Source of the DNA: Streptomyces chrestomyceticus JCM 4735
GTDB taxonomy: Bacteria; Actinomycetota; Actinomycetes; Streptomycetales; Streptomycetaceae
Assembly: GCF_003865135.1 (NCBI RefSeq)
Contig: NZ_BHZC01000001.1
Span: forward strand, 1,302,001 to 1,366,000
Length of the DNA: 64,000 nt
Direction: 5' to 3'
Shown here in pieces: positions 7,895 through 16,272 of this stretch. A program made the translations under genes and the position numbers. Under the pieces are notes generated by a model. The model had not been told where the DNA came from. It saw only the letters and a list, made by a program, of their open reading frames with translations, and did no database searches. Every line of letters begins with the position of its first letter. Position 1 is the first letter of the stretch.

Positions 7895-8986
7895 ATGAGT
7901 CGTCCGGGTCCGAAGATTGCGCCGTTGTCGGTCACTGATGCCCAGCGGGCTGTGCTGGAAGGCTGGGTGCGTCGGCGTACGACGGCTCAGGCGCTGGCTC
8001 AGCGGTCGCGGATCGTGCTGGAGTGTGCCGAGGGGCGCTCGATCCTGGAAGTGTCGCGCCGGCTGCGGATCGCCCCGGACACGGTCCGCACCTGGCGGCG
8101 CCGTTGCCTGGAGCGCGGGCTGGACGGCTTGTGCGACGAGCCGCGGCCGGGTGTCCCGCGCAAAATCACCGACGCGGATGTCGAGCGGGTGATCGTCAAG
8201 ACGCTGGAGGAGAGGCCGAAGAACGCCACCCACTGGTCGACGAGGTCGATGGCGGCGGCCACGGGCATGTCGCAGTCGGCCGTTTCGCGGATCTGGCGGG
8301 CGTTCGCCCTGGCCCCGCACCGCACGCAGACGTTCAAGCTGTCCACCGATCCGTTGTTCATCGACAAGGTCCGCGATGTAGTGGGGCTCTACCTCGATCC
8401 GCCGGAGAAGGCCCTGGTGCTGTGTGTGGACGAGAAGTCGCAGATCCAGGCGCTGGACCGGTCCCAGCCGGTCCTGCCGATGATGCCCGGGGTGCCCGAG
8501 CGGCGCAGTCACGACTATGTCCGGGCCGGCACCACGACGTTGTTCGCCGCCCTGGAGGTGGCGAGCGGGAAGGTCTTCGGCTCGCTGCACCGCCGGCACC
8601 GGGCCGTGGAGTTCAAGAAGTTCCTGGCCAGGCTGGACAAGGAGGTCCCGGCCGGCCTCGGCGTGCATCTGATCCTCGACAACTACGCGACGCACAAGAC
8701 GCCCGCGGTCAAGACGTGGCTGCTGGCGCACCCGCGCTTCCACCTGCACTTCACCCCCACCAGCGCGTCCTGGCTCAACCTGGTCGAGCGCTGGTTCGCC
8801 GAACTGACACAGAAGAAGCTCAAGCGCGGCGTCCACCGCTCCGTCCAGGCCCTCGAACGCGACATCCGGGCCTGGCTGGCCGACTGGAACGAGCACCCAC
8901 GCCCCTTCCTCTGGACCAAATCCGCCGACGAGATCCTCGACAAAGTCGCCGCCTACTGCCACCGGATCTCTGACTCAGGTCACTAG
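7895..8986 (+). CDS. IS630 family transposase
   Basis: 363-residue transposase. An N-terminal helix-turn-helix region (SILEVSRRLRIAPDTVRTWRRR, about 44-66) and a second one (ATGMSQSAVSRIWRAF, about 122-138) are followed by the DDE catalytic core: CVDEKSQIQALDRS (first Asp), LILDNYATHKT (second Asp) and SWLNLVERWFAEL (Glu). The frame is uninterrupted, so the enzyme is probably active. The ATG at 7895 is preferred over upstream codons that belong to the terminal repeat region. The stop TAG lies across the right end and the TA duplication. Confidence 0.93.
   Translation: MSRPGPKIAPLSVTDAQRAVLEGWVRRRTTAQALAQRSRIVLECAEGRSILEVSRRLRIAPDTVRTWRRRCLERGLDGLCDEPRPGVPRKITDADVERVIVKTLEERPKNATHWSTRSMAAATGMSQSAVSRIWRAFALAPHRTQTFKLSTDPLFIDKVRDVVGLYLDPPEKALVLCVDEKSQIQALDRSQPVLPMMPGVPERRSHDYVRAGTTTLFAALEVASGKVFGSLHRRHRAVEFKKFLARLDKEVPAGLGVHLILDNYATHKTPAVKTWLLAHPRFHLHFTPTSASWLNLVERWFAELTQKKLKRGVHRSVQALERDIRAWLADWNEHPRPFLWTKSADEILDKVAAYCHRISDSGH
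8962..8983. repeat. IS630 right terminal inverted repeat
   Basis: Inverse of 7861-7882. It lies within the last codons of the transposase gene, whose reading frame runs through the repeat to the stop at 8984-8986. Confidence 0.88.
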
Positions 8987-8992
8987 GGTCCG

Positions 8993-9026
8993 TCCGGCGG
9001 ATCAGGCGTGAGCGTGATCCGCCGGA
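8993..9026. repeat. Inverted repeat inside the left end of the IS5-like element
   Basis: TCCGGCGGATCA at 8993-9004 is followed after 10 bases by its perfect inverse (9015-9026). It could be part of the transposon end, since it repeats the terminal GTCCGGCGGATC inverted, or a terminator for the DUF6624 gene that stops at 9039. Confidence 0.65.
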
Positions 9027-9038
9027 TGCCGGGGTGAC

Positions 9039-9545
9039 TCAGGCGATGGAGAACTGAGCGATGTACTCGGCGAACGGTGGGATTCCCACTTCTGCACGGC
9101 GCTCGTCCATGCGGTCGGGCTCCTCGCAGGGCCATGGAGTCGGCGAGCCGTCCTTCACGCCGGCGATCTGCGTGCCATAGATCTGCTCCCGCCCCTCGTT
9201 CACAAGGGTGCGATCCCGCAGGAAGGCAAGATCTCGCGGGCTGGCGGTGCCGTCGGCCACCGCCTGCTCCATCAGCCGCAACGCGCGCCGCTGCACGTCG
9301 AGCTGCCGGTCGGCGTGTTGCGCGATCAGCCACGCGGCCCGGGCCGCGTCCTCACCGACCAGTTCTGCGGTCGGCCATCCGTGCGCATCCATGATCTCGC
9401 TGAGACGGTCCGCGTGTTGCGCCGTCAAGCGCCGCCAGACCAACTGCTCCGCCGGGTCTTCGCTGTTCGCATAGCGCGCGGCCTGGTGATCTGCCGCAAC
9501 CATCATGTTGAGCGCCGCAGCCACTGCGGCCATGTCAGATGCCAT
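9039..9545 (-). CDS. DUF6624 family protein (cargo of the IS5-like element)
   Basis: 168-residue, mostly helical protein. The C-terminal block REQIYGTQIAGVKDG, then PWPCEEPDRMDERRAEVGIPPFAEYIAQF, matches DUF6624. The N-terminal half is rich in Ala, Gln and His (WRRLTAQHADRLSEIMDAHGWPTAELVGEDAARAAWLIAQHAD). No catalytic motif is evident and the family has no known function. It lies between IS ends, transcribed in the same direction as the broken transposase, and its composition is slightly less GC-rich than the flanking core genes, which fits acquisition. Confidence 0.72.
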   Translation of the reverse strand: MASDMAAVAAALNMMVAADHQAARYANSEDPAEQLVWRRLTAQHADRLSEIMDAHGWPTAELVGEDAARAAWLIAQHADRQLDVQRRALRLMEQAVADGTASPRDLAFLRDRTLVNEGREQIYGTQIAGVKDGSPTPWPCEEPDRMDERRAEVGIPPFAEYIAQFSIA

Positions 9546-9665
9546 CCCGACTCCACGTCAGATCGTGCTTCTCGCTGGTCATCCGCAACCTTAGGTGTGC
9601 GAATCGCGACAAAATCTCCTCCCGGAGGACGGTGACAGACATGCCCGGATCTTGGGATACTTGAT

Positions 9666-10167
9666 CTATCCACGGAGCCAGAGCCGGATCGACGCAACGC
9701 TGACTGTCCCGTGGAAGACGTAGGCGCGTTTGTCGAAGCGCATCGCAACGGCGCGGAAGTGCTTCAGGCGATTGACCGTGCGCTCGACTTCATTGCGGCG
9801 CCTGTACATCTCCTTGTCGAAGCCCGCCGGCCGACCACCCTGACTGCCTCGACGTCGCCGGTCGGCCCGCTGGTCCTCGGGCTCCGGAAGGGTGTGCTTG
9901 ATCTGGCGTCTGCACAGGTAGCGACGATTGCGGCGGGAGCTGTACGTCTTGTCGCCGCCCAGGTGAGCGCCGACGCCGCTCGTAAACCGTCTTCCAGCTC
10001 CCGAACCGCTCCGGCAGATCACACCAGGGCACTCCCGTGCGGACCCGGAACAGGATCCCGTTGATCATCTGCCGGTGGTCGCACCAACGCCCGCCGCGAC
10101 CAACGGACTTCGGCAGATGCGACTCAAGCCGCATCCACTCCTCCCTGGTCAGATCCCCCAGCCCCAT
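9666..10167 (-). pseudogene. IS5-like family transposase, internally deleted and frameshifted
   Basis: The N-terminal part (from the ATG at 10167) reads MGLGDLTREEWMRLESHLPK, then GRWCDHRQMINGILFRVRTGVPWCDLPERFGSWKTVYERR, the standard DUF4096-type start of IS5 transposases. Near 9975-9985 the reading jumps to another frame that gives GVGAHLGGDKTYSSRRNRRYLCRR and then KEMYRRRNEVERTVNRLKHFRAVAMRFDKRAY, the C-terminal block with the catalytic Glu. About 100 residues that normally lie between, including the first catalytic Asp region, are gone. The gene is therefore dead, although its ends could still be moved by a transposase supplied elsewhere. Confidence 0.85.
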
Positions 10168-10203
10168 GACCAGAGCGACGGTCGGATCGTCGGACAGTCA
10201 CAA

Positions 10204-10221
10204 GATCCGCCGGACAGTCCC
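10204..10221. repeat. Right terminal repeat of the IS5-like element
   Basis: Inverse of 8986-9003 with two mismatches in 18 bases; followed by TA and then by the sequence that originally continued from the phosphoesterase stop codon. Confidence 0.75.
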
Positions 10222-10249
10222 TAGCCGCAGCCTCAGGAAGCCGGCATCT

Positions 10250-10285
10250 GGGCAGGAAGACGCCTCGTGTGGCGATTTCCTGCCC
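10250..10285 (+). terminator. Displaced terminator of the metallophosphoesterase gene
   Basis: GGGCAGGAA and its perfect inverse enclose an 18-base loop with an inner GCC/GGC pair, followed by TTGCT. If both mobile elements are removed the hairpin begins about 26 bases after the phosphoesterase stop codon, the expected place for its terminator. Confidence 0.5.
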
Positions 10286-10378
10286 TTGCTGCCATCCCAT
10301 GTCAGCGGCACAGTGTGGGGCTCGTACCGGGGGGAGCGACGGCGTGCGCGGTCGGCGAGTCCCCGCACGAGCCGGTGA

Positions 10379-10744
10379 GTGACTGACGGCTGTCAGCGTC
10401 CCCGGCCGCGAATCCTGACCACACGCGTCTGGTACTACGCTCCCGAAGGGTGGGGGGACAACGTGCAGTGCGTGATGACTCGCCACGATCTCCTGCTCAA
10501 AAAGGAAACCCGCTCCAGGCGGGAACCGGGCGGCCATGAGGCGACGTTCACCACGCGCGCCGGTGAGGTGAAGGTCGGCAACCTCTCCCTCCAGGGTTCA
10601 GGGACCTACCGGCTCTACAGCTCCACCCTGAGCAGCCCGCACGGCTCGCCGCGTATCTCGGTGAACGTCAGGCCATGGAATGACGACGACAACTACACGA
10701 CCTTGAATCCCTCGGTCGAGGGGCCCAGCGTGACGGTCCGGTAG
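10379..10744 (+). CDS. hypothetical protein, beta-rich
   Basis: Not recognised. A frame of 121 codons opens with a GTG at 10379; an ATG at 10475 is an alternative start (89 residues). The C-terminal part (GEVKVGNLSLQGSGTYRLYSSTLSSPHGSPRISVNVRPW) looks like alternating beta strands and lacks cysteines or a signal sequence. GC content is lower than in the neighbours. It sits between the mobile elements and the cysteine-synthase-like operon and may be a remnant or a foreign gene. Confidence 0.4.
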   Translation: MTDGCQRPRPRILTTRVWYYAPEGWGDNVQCVMTRHDLLLKKETRSRREPGGHEATFTTRAGEVKVGNLSLQGSGTYRLYSSTLSSPHGSPRISVNVRPWNDDDNYTTLNPSVEGPSVTVR

Positions 10745-10870
10745 GTGTACTGATCACGAGCACCGCCGAAGGGGCACGGGGGGCGACCGCACGGACGGCA
10801 CTGCCGACATCGGGCCAACCTGCGCGCCTGCCGCACCTTTTCCGCGCATGAACGATTACTGTTGCCGCCG

Positions 10871-11308
10871 ATGACGCCCGACCGTGCGGTACCGCCCAGC
10901 CGCTCCGTGTCCCGGACCGGAGCGGTGATCCTGGTACTGCTCGCTGCCCTGGCGCATGTGCTGATCTGCGCGCACGGGCCGGTTCCGGCAGGCGGCGGAC
11001 AGGTCGACACTCCCGTCGCGGCAGCCGCCTTCGACTGCGCGGGCGCGCCCGTACAGCTCACGGACGCCGCTGCCTCCCACGCGCTGCACGGGCACGACAG
11101 TGCCGAGCTCTGCTCGGGGCCGGACAGCCCGACGCTGCAGCCGACACGGCAGACCGCTTCTCCCCTGCCGTCGGTTCCCGGTCCGGTGCCGGCCGGCTTC
11201 GCCGAAGCCGGGCCGGACGGCGTGGCGGCCCACCGGTCGCCGCCCGCGTACCCCGGCCGCTCGGCGGCCGGGCAGGAGCGGGCCCGCCTCGGCGTGTGGC
11301 GGACCTGA
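10871..11308 (+). CDS. small membrane-anchored or secreted His/Cys-containing protein
   Basis: 145 residues, not assigned to a family. A hydrophobic segment at about 17-35 (VILVLLAALAHVLICAHGP) could be a signal anchor. It is followed by a region with possible metal ligands (FDCAG, HALHGHDSAELCSG) and a Pro/Ala/Gly-rich tail, in the style of small actinobacterial periplasmic metal-binding proteins. It ends 110 bases before the cysteine-synthase-like gene on the same strand, so they may share a promoter. An upstream TTG at 10862 is a less likely start. Confidence 0.55.
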   Translation: MTPDRAVPPSRSVSRTGAVILVLLAALAHVLICAHGPVPAGGGQVDTPVAAAAFDCAGAPVQLTDAAASHALHGHDSAELCSGPDSPTLQPTRQTASPLPSVPGPVPAGFAEAGPDGVAAHRSPPAYPGRSAAGQERARLGVWRT

Positions 11309-11418
11309 TCGCTCCGAAGGCCGCGCCGGTCTCCCGGCGCGGCCAGTGAGCAGATCCGCCTTTCCCCGACATACGGCCGGTCGCCGCCGCACGGCGCCGG
11401 TCGCAGGAGAAACACGCC

Positions 11419-12564
11419 ATGAACCAGCTCACCCGCACCCCCGTACCCGTCTCCCCGGCCCAGTTGCTGGCCGGCGCCCGGCGCCCGATGCACACCCCCG
11501 CCGGGCTCGTCGGAGACACCCCCGTCCTGTGGATCGGCGAGCCCTTCACCGCTCCCGGGCGGGGATTCTGGGCCAAGCTCGAAGGCCACAACCCCGGCGG
11601 CATCAAGGACCGCACCGCCTTGCACATGGTCCACGAGGCGCGGGCACGCGGACAGTTGCGGCCCGGTGCCCGTATCGTCGAATCCACCTCCGGCACCCTG
11701 GGCCTCGGTCTGGCGCTGGCCGGCGCCACCTTCGGCCACCCGGTCACCGTCGTCACCGACCCGGGCATGGAGCCCCTGATGACGGGCCTGCTGACCGCGT
11801 ACGGGGCCGAGGTCGACCTCGTGCACCGCCCGCACCCGGTCGGCGGCTGGCAGCAGGCCCGCCGGCACCGCGTCGAGGAACTGCTGGCCGCGCATCCCGA
11901 TGCCTGGTGCCCCGACCAGTACAACAATCCCGACAACGTGGCCGCCTACGCGCCGCTCGCCCACGAACTGACCGCCCAGCTCGGGCGGATCGACACCCTG
12001 GTGGTCTCGGTGGGCACCGGCGGCCACTCGGCGGGCGTCGCGTCCGTCCTGCGCGGCTTCTTCCCGCGCCTGCGGGTCGTCGGCGTCGACACCACCGGCT
12101 CCACGATCTTCGGCCAGCCCGCCGCGCCCCGCCTGATGCGCGGCCTGGGCTCCAGCATCTACCCCCGCAACGTGGCCTACCACCTCTTCGACGAGGTCCA
12201 CTGGGTCGCCGCGCCCGAAGCCGTGTGGGCCGCCCGGCGCCTGGCCCGCGACCACTACGCCACCGGCGGGTGGAGCGTGGGCGCCGTCGCCCTGGCCGCC
12301 CGCTGGCTGGCCCGTACCCTGCCCGCCGAGGAACGGATCGTCGCCGTCTTCCCGGACGGACCGCAACGCTACGTGGGAACTGTCTTCAACGACGCCTACG
12401 GCCGCGAGCACCAGTTGCTGGACCGGTTGCCCGCCGAAGATCCCGACCAGATCGACAATCCCGGCCGACAGGTCGTCACCCGCTGGACCCGCTGCACCCA
12501 CGTCACCGACCCGACCCGACCCGCCACGCGCGACGAACTGGCCCCCGCGGGAGTCGCCCGATGA
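11419..12564 (+). CDS. PLP-dependent cysteine synthase family protein
   Basis: 381-residue fold-type II PLP enzyme. The Schiff-base lysine lies in [15 protein letters not shown] (about residue 66), the substrate loop is [14 protein letters not shown] and the PLP-phosphate loop is [15 protein letters not shown]. Relatives include cysteine synthases and the SbnA-type enzymes that feed diaminopropionate or similar amines into metallophores. The last 40 residues extend beyond the catalytic domain. Its stop overlaps the start of an MFS transporter by four bases (ATGA), so product and exporter are probably coupled. Canonical cysteine supply is less likely than a specialised role. Confidence 0.85.
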   Translation: MNQLTRTPVPVSPAQLLAGARRPMHTPAGLVGDTPVLWIGEPFTAPGRGFWAKLEGHNPGGIKDRTALHMVHEARARGQLRPGARIVESTSGTLGLGLALAGATFGHPVTVVTDPGMEPLMTGLLTAYGAEVDLVHRPHPVGGWQQARRHRVEELLAAHPDAWCPDQYNNPDNVAAYAPLAHELTAQLGRIDTLVVSVGTGGHSAGVASVLRGFFPRLRVVGVDTTGSTIFGQPAAPRLMRGLGSSIYPRNVAYHLFDEVHWVAAPEAVWAARRLARDHYATGGWSVGAVALAARWLARTLPAEERIVAVFPDGPQRYVGTVFNDAYGREHQLLDRLPAEDPDQIDNPGRQVVTRWTRCTHVTDPTRPATRDELAPAGVAR

Positions 12565-13835
12565 AGCACCTGTGGCAGCAGACCCGGTCCTTTCCGCCCG
12601 CGGCCCGCCTGCTGATGGCCAACCAGTTCGCGATCAACCTCGCCTTCTACATGCTCATGCCCTACCTCGCCGCCCATCTGGCCGGCACCCTGGGCCTGGC
12701 CGCCTGGGCCGTCGGCCTCGTCCTGGGCGTACGGAACTTCTCGCAGCAGGGCATGTTCCTGATCGGCGGCACCCTCGCCGACCGGGTCGGCTACAAGCTC
12801 CCCATCATGGCCGGCTGCCTGCTGCGTACGGTCGGCTTCGGCCTGCTCGGCTGGGTCGACAACCTGCCCGCCCTGATCGCCGCCTCCGCGGCGACCGGCT
12901 TCGCGGGCGCCCTGTTCAACCCAGCGGTCCGTGCCTACCTCGCCGACGAGGCCGGCCCGCGGCGGGTGGACGCCTTCGCCACCTTCAACGTCTACTACCA
13001 AGCCGGAATGCTCGCGGGCCCTCTCGTCGGCCTGGCCCTGCTGACCGCCGACTTCCGCCTGGTGTGCACGGTCGCCGCGACCGTGTTCGCCGCGCTCACC
13101 CTGCTGCAGTGGCGCGCTCTTCCCCGGCGCAGCGGCACGGTGCCCGCCACCCGGGAGCGGGTGCTCACGCAGTGGCGCGCGGTCGCCTCGAACCGGCCCT
13201 TCCTGCTGTTCTCGCTGGCGATGATCGGCTCCTACGTCCTGACCTTCCAGGTCTACCTCGCCCTGCCGCTGGCCGCCTCCGATGCCCTCGGTGCCCGGGG
13301 CACCCTGGTCACCAGCGGCCTGTTCGTCGTCTCGGCGGCCGTCACCGTCGTCGGCCAACTCCGGCTGACGGGCTGGGCCAAGGCCCGGTGGAGTCCCAGC
13401 CAGGCCCTGGTGCGCGGCCTGGCCGCCATGGGGCTCGCCTTCCTCCCGCCGGCGTTCGCCTCGTCCGGCCTGCCCGTGGCGGTCCTCGCCGCGCTCGTCG
13501 CGGCCGTCGTCCTGCTCGCGGCGGGCAGCGCGGTGGTCTATCCCTTCGAGATGGACATCGTCGTCGCGCTGTCCGAAGACCGCCTGGTGGCCACCCACTA
13601 CGGCCTGTACAACACCGTCTCCGGTCTGGGCGTCACCGTGGGCAACCTCGTCACCGGCGCGCTGTGGGACTTCGCCGCCCGCCACGACGCCCGCTGGCTG
13701 ACCTGGAGCGCCCTGGCGGCGACCGGCCTGGCCTGCGCGACGGCCCTCGCCGCCCTGGCCCGCGGCGGCCACCTGACACCGGGCCGAGAGCCGCGGCCCG
13801 CCCCGGCACAACCGGCCGGAGCGTCACCGACATAA
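12561..13835 (+). CDS. MFS transporter coupled to the PLP enzyme
   Basis: 424-residue major facilitator with 12 predicted membrane segments and the family loop 2-3 motif [13 protein letters not shown]. It begins at an ATG overlapping the preceding stop; the frame continues far upstream only as a shadow of the PLP gene. The N-terminal half ([36 protein letters not shown]) resembles MdtH-type drug/siderophore exporters. Given the coupling it may export the product of the upstream enzyme. It is followed by 260 bp without an evident gene before the phosphatase regulator. Confidence 0.85.
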   Translation: MKHLWQQTRSFPPAARLLMANQFAINLAFYMLMPYLAAHLAGTLGLAAWAVGLVLGVRNFSQQGMFLIGGTLADRVGYKLPIMAGCLLRTVGFGLLGWVDNLPALIAASAATGFAGALFNPAVRAYLADEAGPRRVDAFATFNVYYQAGMLAGPLVGLALLTADFRLVCTVAATVFAALTLLQWRALPRRSGTVPATRERVLTQWRAVASNRPFLLFSLAMIGSYVLTFQVYLALPLAASDALGARGTLVTSGLFVVSAAVTVVGQLRLTGWAKARWSPSQALVRGLAAMGLAFLPPAFASSGLPVAVLAALVAAVVLLAAGSAVVYPFEMDIVVALSEDRLVATHYGLYNTVSGLGVTVGNLVTGALWDFAARHDARWLTWSALAATGLACATALAALARGGHLTPGREPRPAPAQPAGASPT

Positions 13836-14095
13836 CCCCCGTAAGCCCTTCGAAGTGCGCATTGCGGACCACTGTCCTACCGTGGGCGCATGGCCGCTTC
13901 CCGGTTGCGATGGTCCCCCTTCGGCGGGCCGCGCAGGGAAGCGGCGGGCGTGGTGGCCCCGGCGTCGCCGGTCCCGACTGCCTGGCGGGCAGCCGGGACC
14001 GGCGCGCCTCCGGTGTGCGGTCCCCGCTCCATGCCGGGGGACCCGTCCGGCAGCCGTACGTCCGCACCGGCCGCGGGACAGGAGCGTCGCAGGAC

Positions 14096-16252
14096 ATGAC
14101 CGGACGGGACACCACTCCGCCCGGCCGCTACGACCCGCGCCGCGGGGTACCGCCCCGGGCCCCCGACCCGGGGTCCGATCCGGACAGCGCCCCCTCCGCC
14201 CCGCCACCCGACCCCCTCGACCTGCGCGAACGGCTCGTCCTCAACCGCACGGGCACCTTCGACTGGGACCTGGACCGCGGGACGCTGGAGCTGGACGCGT
14301 GCGCGCTGGACGTCTTCGACCTGCGGCCGGACGAGTACGACGGACAGCCCTCGGTCCTCGCCGCCCGCGTACCGCCCGAAGAGGGGTACCGGCTGGACGC
14401 GGCCATCTCCCAGGCCGTCCAGGACGGGGCGCCCTCGTACGGCGCGTACTTCCGCATCCACTGCCGCGACGGCGCGCCCCGGTGGACCCACACCCAGGGC
14501 CACATCCTGCGGGACGCGGACGGCCGCCCGTACCGGATCACCGGGCTCGTCCGGGAAGCCGGTACGGAGATGGCCGACTCCGTGCTGCTGCGGTCGCTCC
14601 AGGAGAACCGGCAGCGGCAGACCGCGATGGTGCAGCAGACCACGGCGGCGCTCTCCCGGGCCCTGTCGGTCGCGGACGTGACCCGGGTCCTGACCGGGAC
14701 GGGCGGCGCCCGGCGTTTCGGCGCCGACGCGCTGATCCTCGGGCTGGTGGACAACGACCGCTTCGAGGTCATCGCCATCACGGGCCTGCCGGGCGCCACC
14801 CCCGAGGACATGATGGCGTCCCGGCTCGACGACACGCTGCCGCTGTCGGACGCCGCGCTGTCGCGGCGGGCCACGTTCCTGTCCTCGCGCGGCGAACTGG
14901 TGGCCCGCTACCCGCGGCTGCGCCCGTACCTCGACCGCGTCCCCTCCGGCAGCGCCGTCTTCCTGCCGCTGATCGCGCAGGACCGTGTCATCGCGGCGCT
15001 CGGCCTGTTCACCGCCGAGCCCAAACAGCACTCGGCGGAGGACCGTAACCTGGCGCTCGCGCTGGCCGGTGTCGTGGCCCAGTCCCTCCAGCGGGCCATG
15101 CTCTTCGACCAGGAACGCGAGTTCGCGACCGGGCTGCAGGCCACGATGCTGCCGCGCCGGGTCCCCGAGATCGCCGGGGGCGAGGTCACCGTCCGCTACC
15201 ACGCGGCGAGCACCGGGCGGGACATCGGCGGCGACTGGTACGACGTCATCCCGCTGCCCCAGGGGCGGACCGGGCTGGTCGTGGGCGACGTCCAGGGTCA
15301 CGACACGCACGCCGCGGCCGTCATGGGCCAGCTCCGCATCGCGCTGCGCGCCTACGCCACCGAGGGCCACTCCCCGGAGACGGTGCTCGTGCGCGCCTCC
15401 CGCTTCCTCGCCGAGCTGGAGACCGAACGGTTCGCGACCTGCACCTACGTCCAGGCCGACCTGGAATCCGGCGCGCTGCACGTGGCGCGCGCCGGGCACC
15501 TGGGCCCGCTCGTCTGGGACGCGGCCCGGCACACGGACTGGCACCCGGTACGCGGCGGGCTGCCGCTGGGGCTGGCCACCGCCTTCGGCCAGGACCACTT
15601 TCCCGAGACCCAGCTTTTCCTGGAACCCGACTCCACCCTCCTCCTGTGCACCGACGGCCTCGTGGAACAGCCCGGCCAGGACATCACCGCCGGCATCGAC
15701 GCCCTGACCGCCGCGGTACGGGACGGCCCCGCCGAACTGGAAGCACTGGCCGACCAGCTCTCCGACCAGCTCTGGGCCCGGTCCGGCTCCGACGACGACA
15801 TGGCCCTCGTCCTGCTGCACCGGTCCCCGGCGGCCGGCACCACCACCATCACCCCGCGCCTCCGGCTCCACGTCCACCAGGCGGACCCGTCCGGAGGCTC
15901 GGAGGTACGGGCGATGCTGCGGCGCACGATGGACCAGTGGCGCGCGGGCTCGATCGCGTACGACGTCGAGGTGGCCGCCACCGAACTCATCACCAACGCG
16001 CTGACCCACACGGACAGCGGAGCCCTGGTGACGGTGCAACTCCTGCCGGCCGGCCCCCCGGGCAGCCGACGGCGCCGCGTCCGCCTGGAGGTCGAGGACC
16101 GTTCCAGCCGCTGGCCCCGCCGCCGCACCCCCGGCGAGACCGCCACCTCGGGCCGCGGCCTGATGATGGTCGAAGCCCTCTCCGACGCCTGGGGCGCGGA
16201 GCCGCGGGGCAGCGGCAAGGCGCTGTGGTGCGAGTTCGGTCTGCCGGGTTAG
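14096..16252 (+). CDS. PAS-GAF-PP2C/SpoIIE phosphatase with C-terminal HATPase (paralogue 1)
   Basis: 718-residue soluble signalling protein. A PAS domain (about 44-155, with GTFDWDLDRGTLELD and FRIHCRDGAPRWTHTQG) is followed by a GAF domain (about 180-335), a SpoIIE/PP2C phosphatase domain (about 345-575; IGGDWYDVIPL, VGDVQGHDTHAAAVMGQLR, CTDGLVEQPG, SDDDMALVLL) and an anti-sigma-type histidine kinase-like ATPase (about 585-715; ELITNALTHTDSG, GRGLMMVEALSDAWG). These proteins both phosphorylate and dephosphorylate anti-anti-sigma factors. The ATG at 14096 is chosen because upstream codons lack domain similarity. A close paralogue lies at 39872-41935. Confidence 0.92.
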   Translation: MTGRDTTPPGRYDPRRGVPPRAPDPGSDPDSAPSAPPPDPLDLRERLVLNRTGTFDWDLDRGTLELDACALDVFDLRPDEYDGQPSVLAARVPPEEGYRLDAAISQAVQDGAPSYGAYFRIHCRDGAPRWTHTQGHILRDADGRPYRITGLVREAGTEMADSVLLRSLQENRQRQTAMVQQTTAALSRALSVADVTRVLTGTGGARRFGADALILGLVDNDRFEVIAITGLPGATPEDMMASRLDDTLPLSDAALSRRATFLSSRGELVARYPRLRPYLDRVPSGSAVFLPLIAQDRVIAALGLFTAEPKQHSAEDRNLALALAGVVAQSLQRAMLFDQEREFATGLQATMLPRRVPEIAGGEVTVRYHAASTGRDIGGDWYDVIPLPQGRTGLVVGDVQGHDTHAAAVMGQLRIALRAYATEGHSPETVLVRASRFLAELETERFATCTYVQADLESGALHVARAGHLGPLVWDAARHTDWHPVRGGLPLGLATAFGQDHFPETQLFLEPDSTLLLCTDGLVEQPGQDITAGIDALTAAVRDGPAELEALADQLSDQLWARSGSDDDMALVLLHRSPAAGTTTITPRLRLHVHQADPSGGSEVRAMLRRTMDQWRAGSIAYDVEVAATELITNALTHTDSGALVTVQLLPAGPPGSRRRRVRLEVEDRSSRWPRRRTPGETATSGRGLMMVEALSDAWGAEPRGSGKALWCEFGLPG

Positions 16253-16272
16253 GGGGCGGGATCAGCGGGGTT

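Larger units (their letters stand above)
7861..8983 (+). mobile_element. IS630-type insertion sequence, apparently intact
   Basis: 1123-bp element. Its ends are imperfect 21-bp inverted repeats (two mismatches), both beginning GTGACCTGAGTC. It is flanked by TA at 7859-7860 and 8984-8985, the target duplication typical of IS630. One long transposase gene fills the inside. The right TA is shared with the left end of the next element, so the two insertions are end to end. Confidence 0.9.
8986..10221. mobile_element. IS5-like element carrying a DUF6624 gene and a wrecked transposase
   Basis: The segment starts GGGTCCGTCCGGCGGATC (8986-9003) and ends with the inverse of GGGACTGTCCGGCGGATC (10204-10221): 18-bp ends with two mismatches. 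It is flanked by TA at 8984-8985 and 10222-10223, in a CTAG context at both outer sides. Inside are, on the minus strand, a transposase remnant near the right end and a DUF6624 gene near the left end. IS elements of this group are usually below 1 kb and carry only the transposase, so the 640 bp with the DUF6624 gene looks like cargo or the product of a rearrangement. A 12-bp-arm hairpin (8993-9026) sits just inside the left end. Confidence 0.65.

Noticed and set aside
6560..8962. An 800-codon minus-strand frame across the phosphoesterase and IS630
   Set aside because: It crosses two unrelated genes and a transposon boundary, which a real gene could not, and shows no family motif.
10124..10537. 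A 137-codon minus-strand frame spanning the right IS5-like end
   Set aside because: It crosses the transposon boundary and has no recognisable motif.
12572..14095. Upstream extension of the first PAS-GAF-PP2C frame by about 500 codons
   Set aside because: It overlaps the MFS gene in another frame and has only shadow composition; domain similarity begins after the ATG at 14096.
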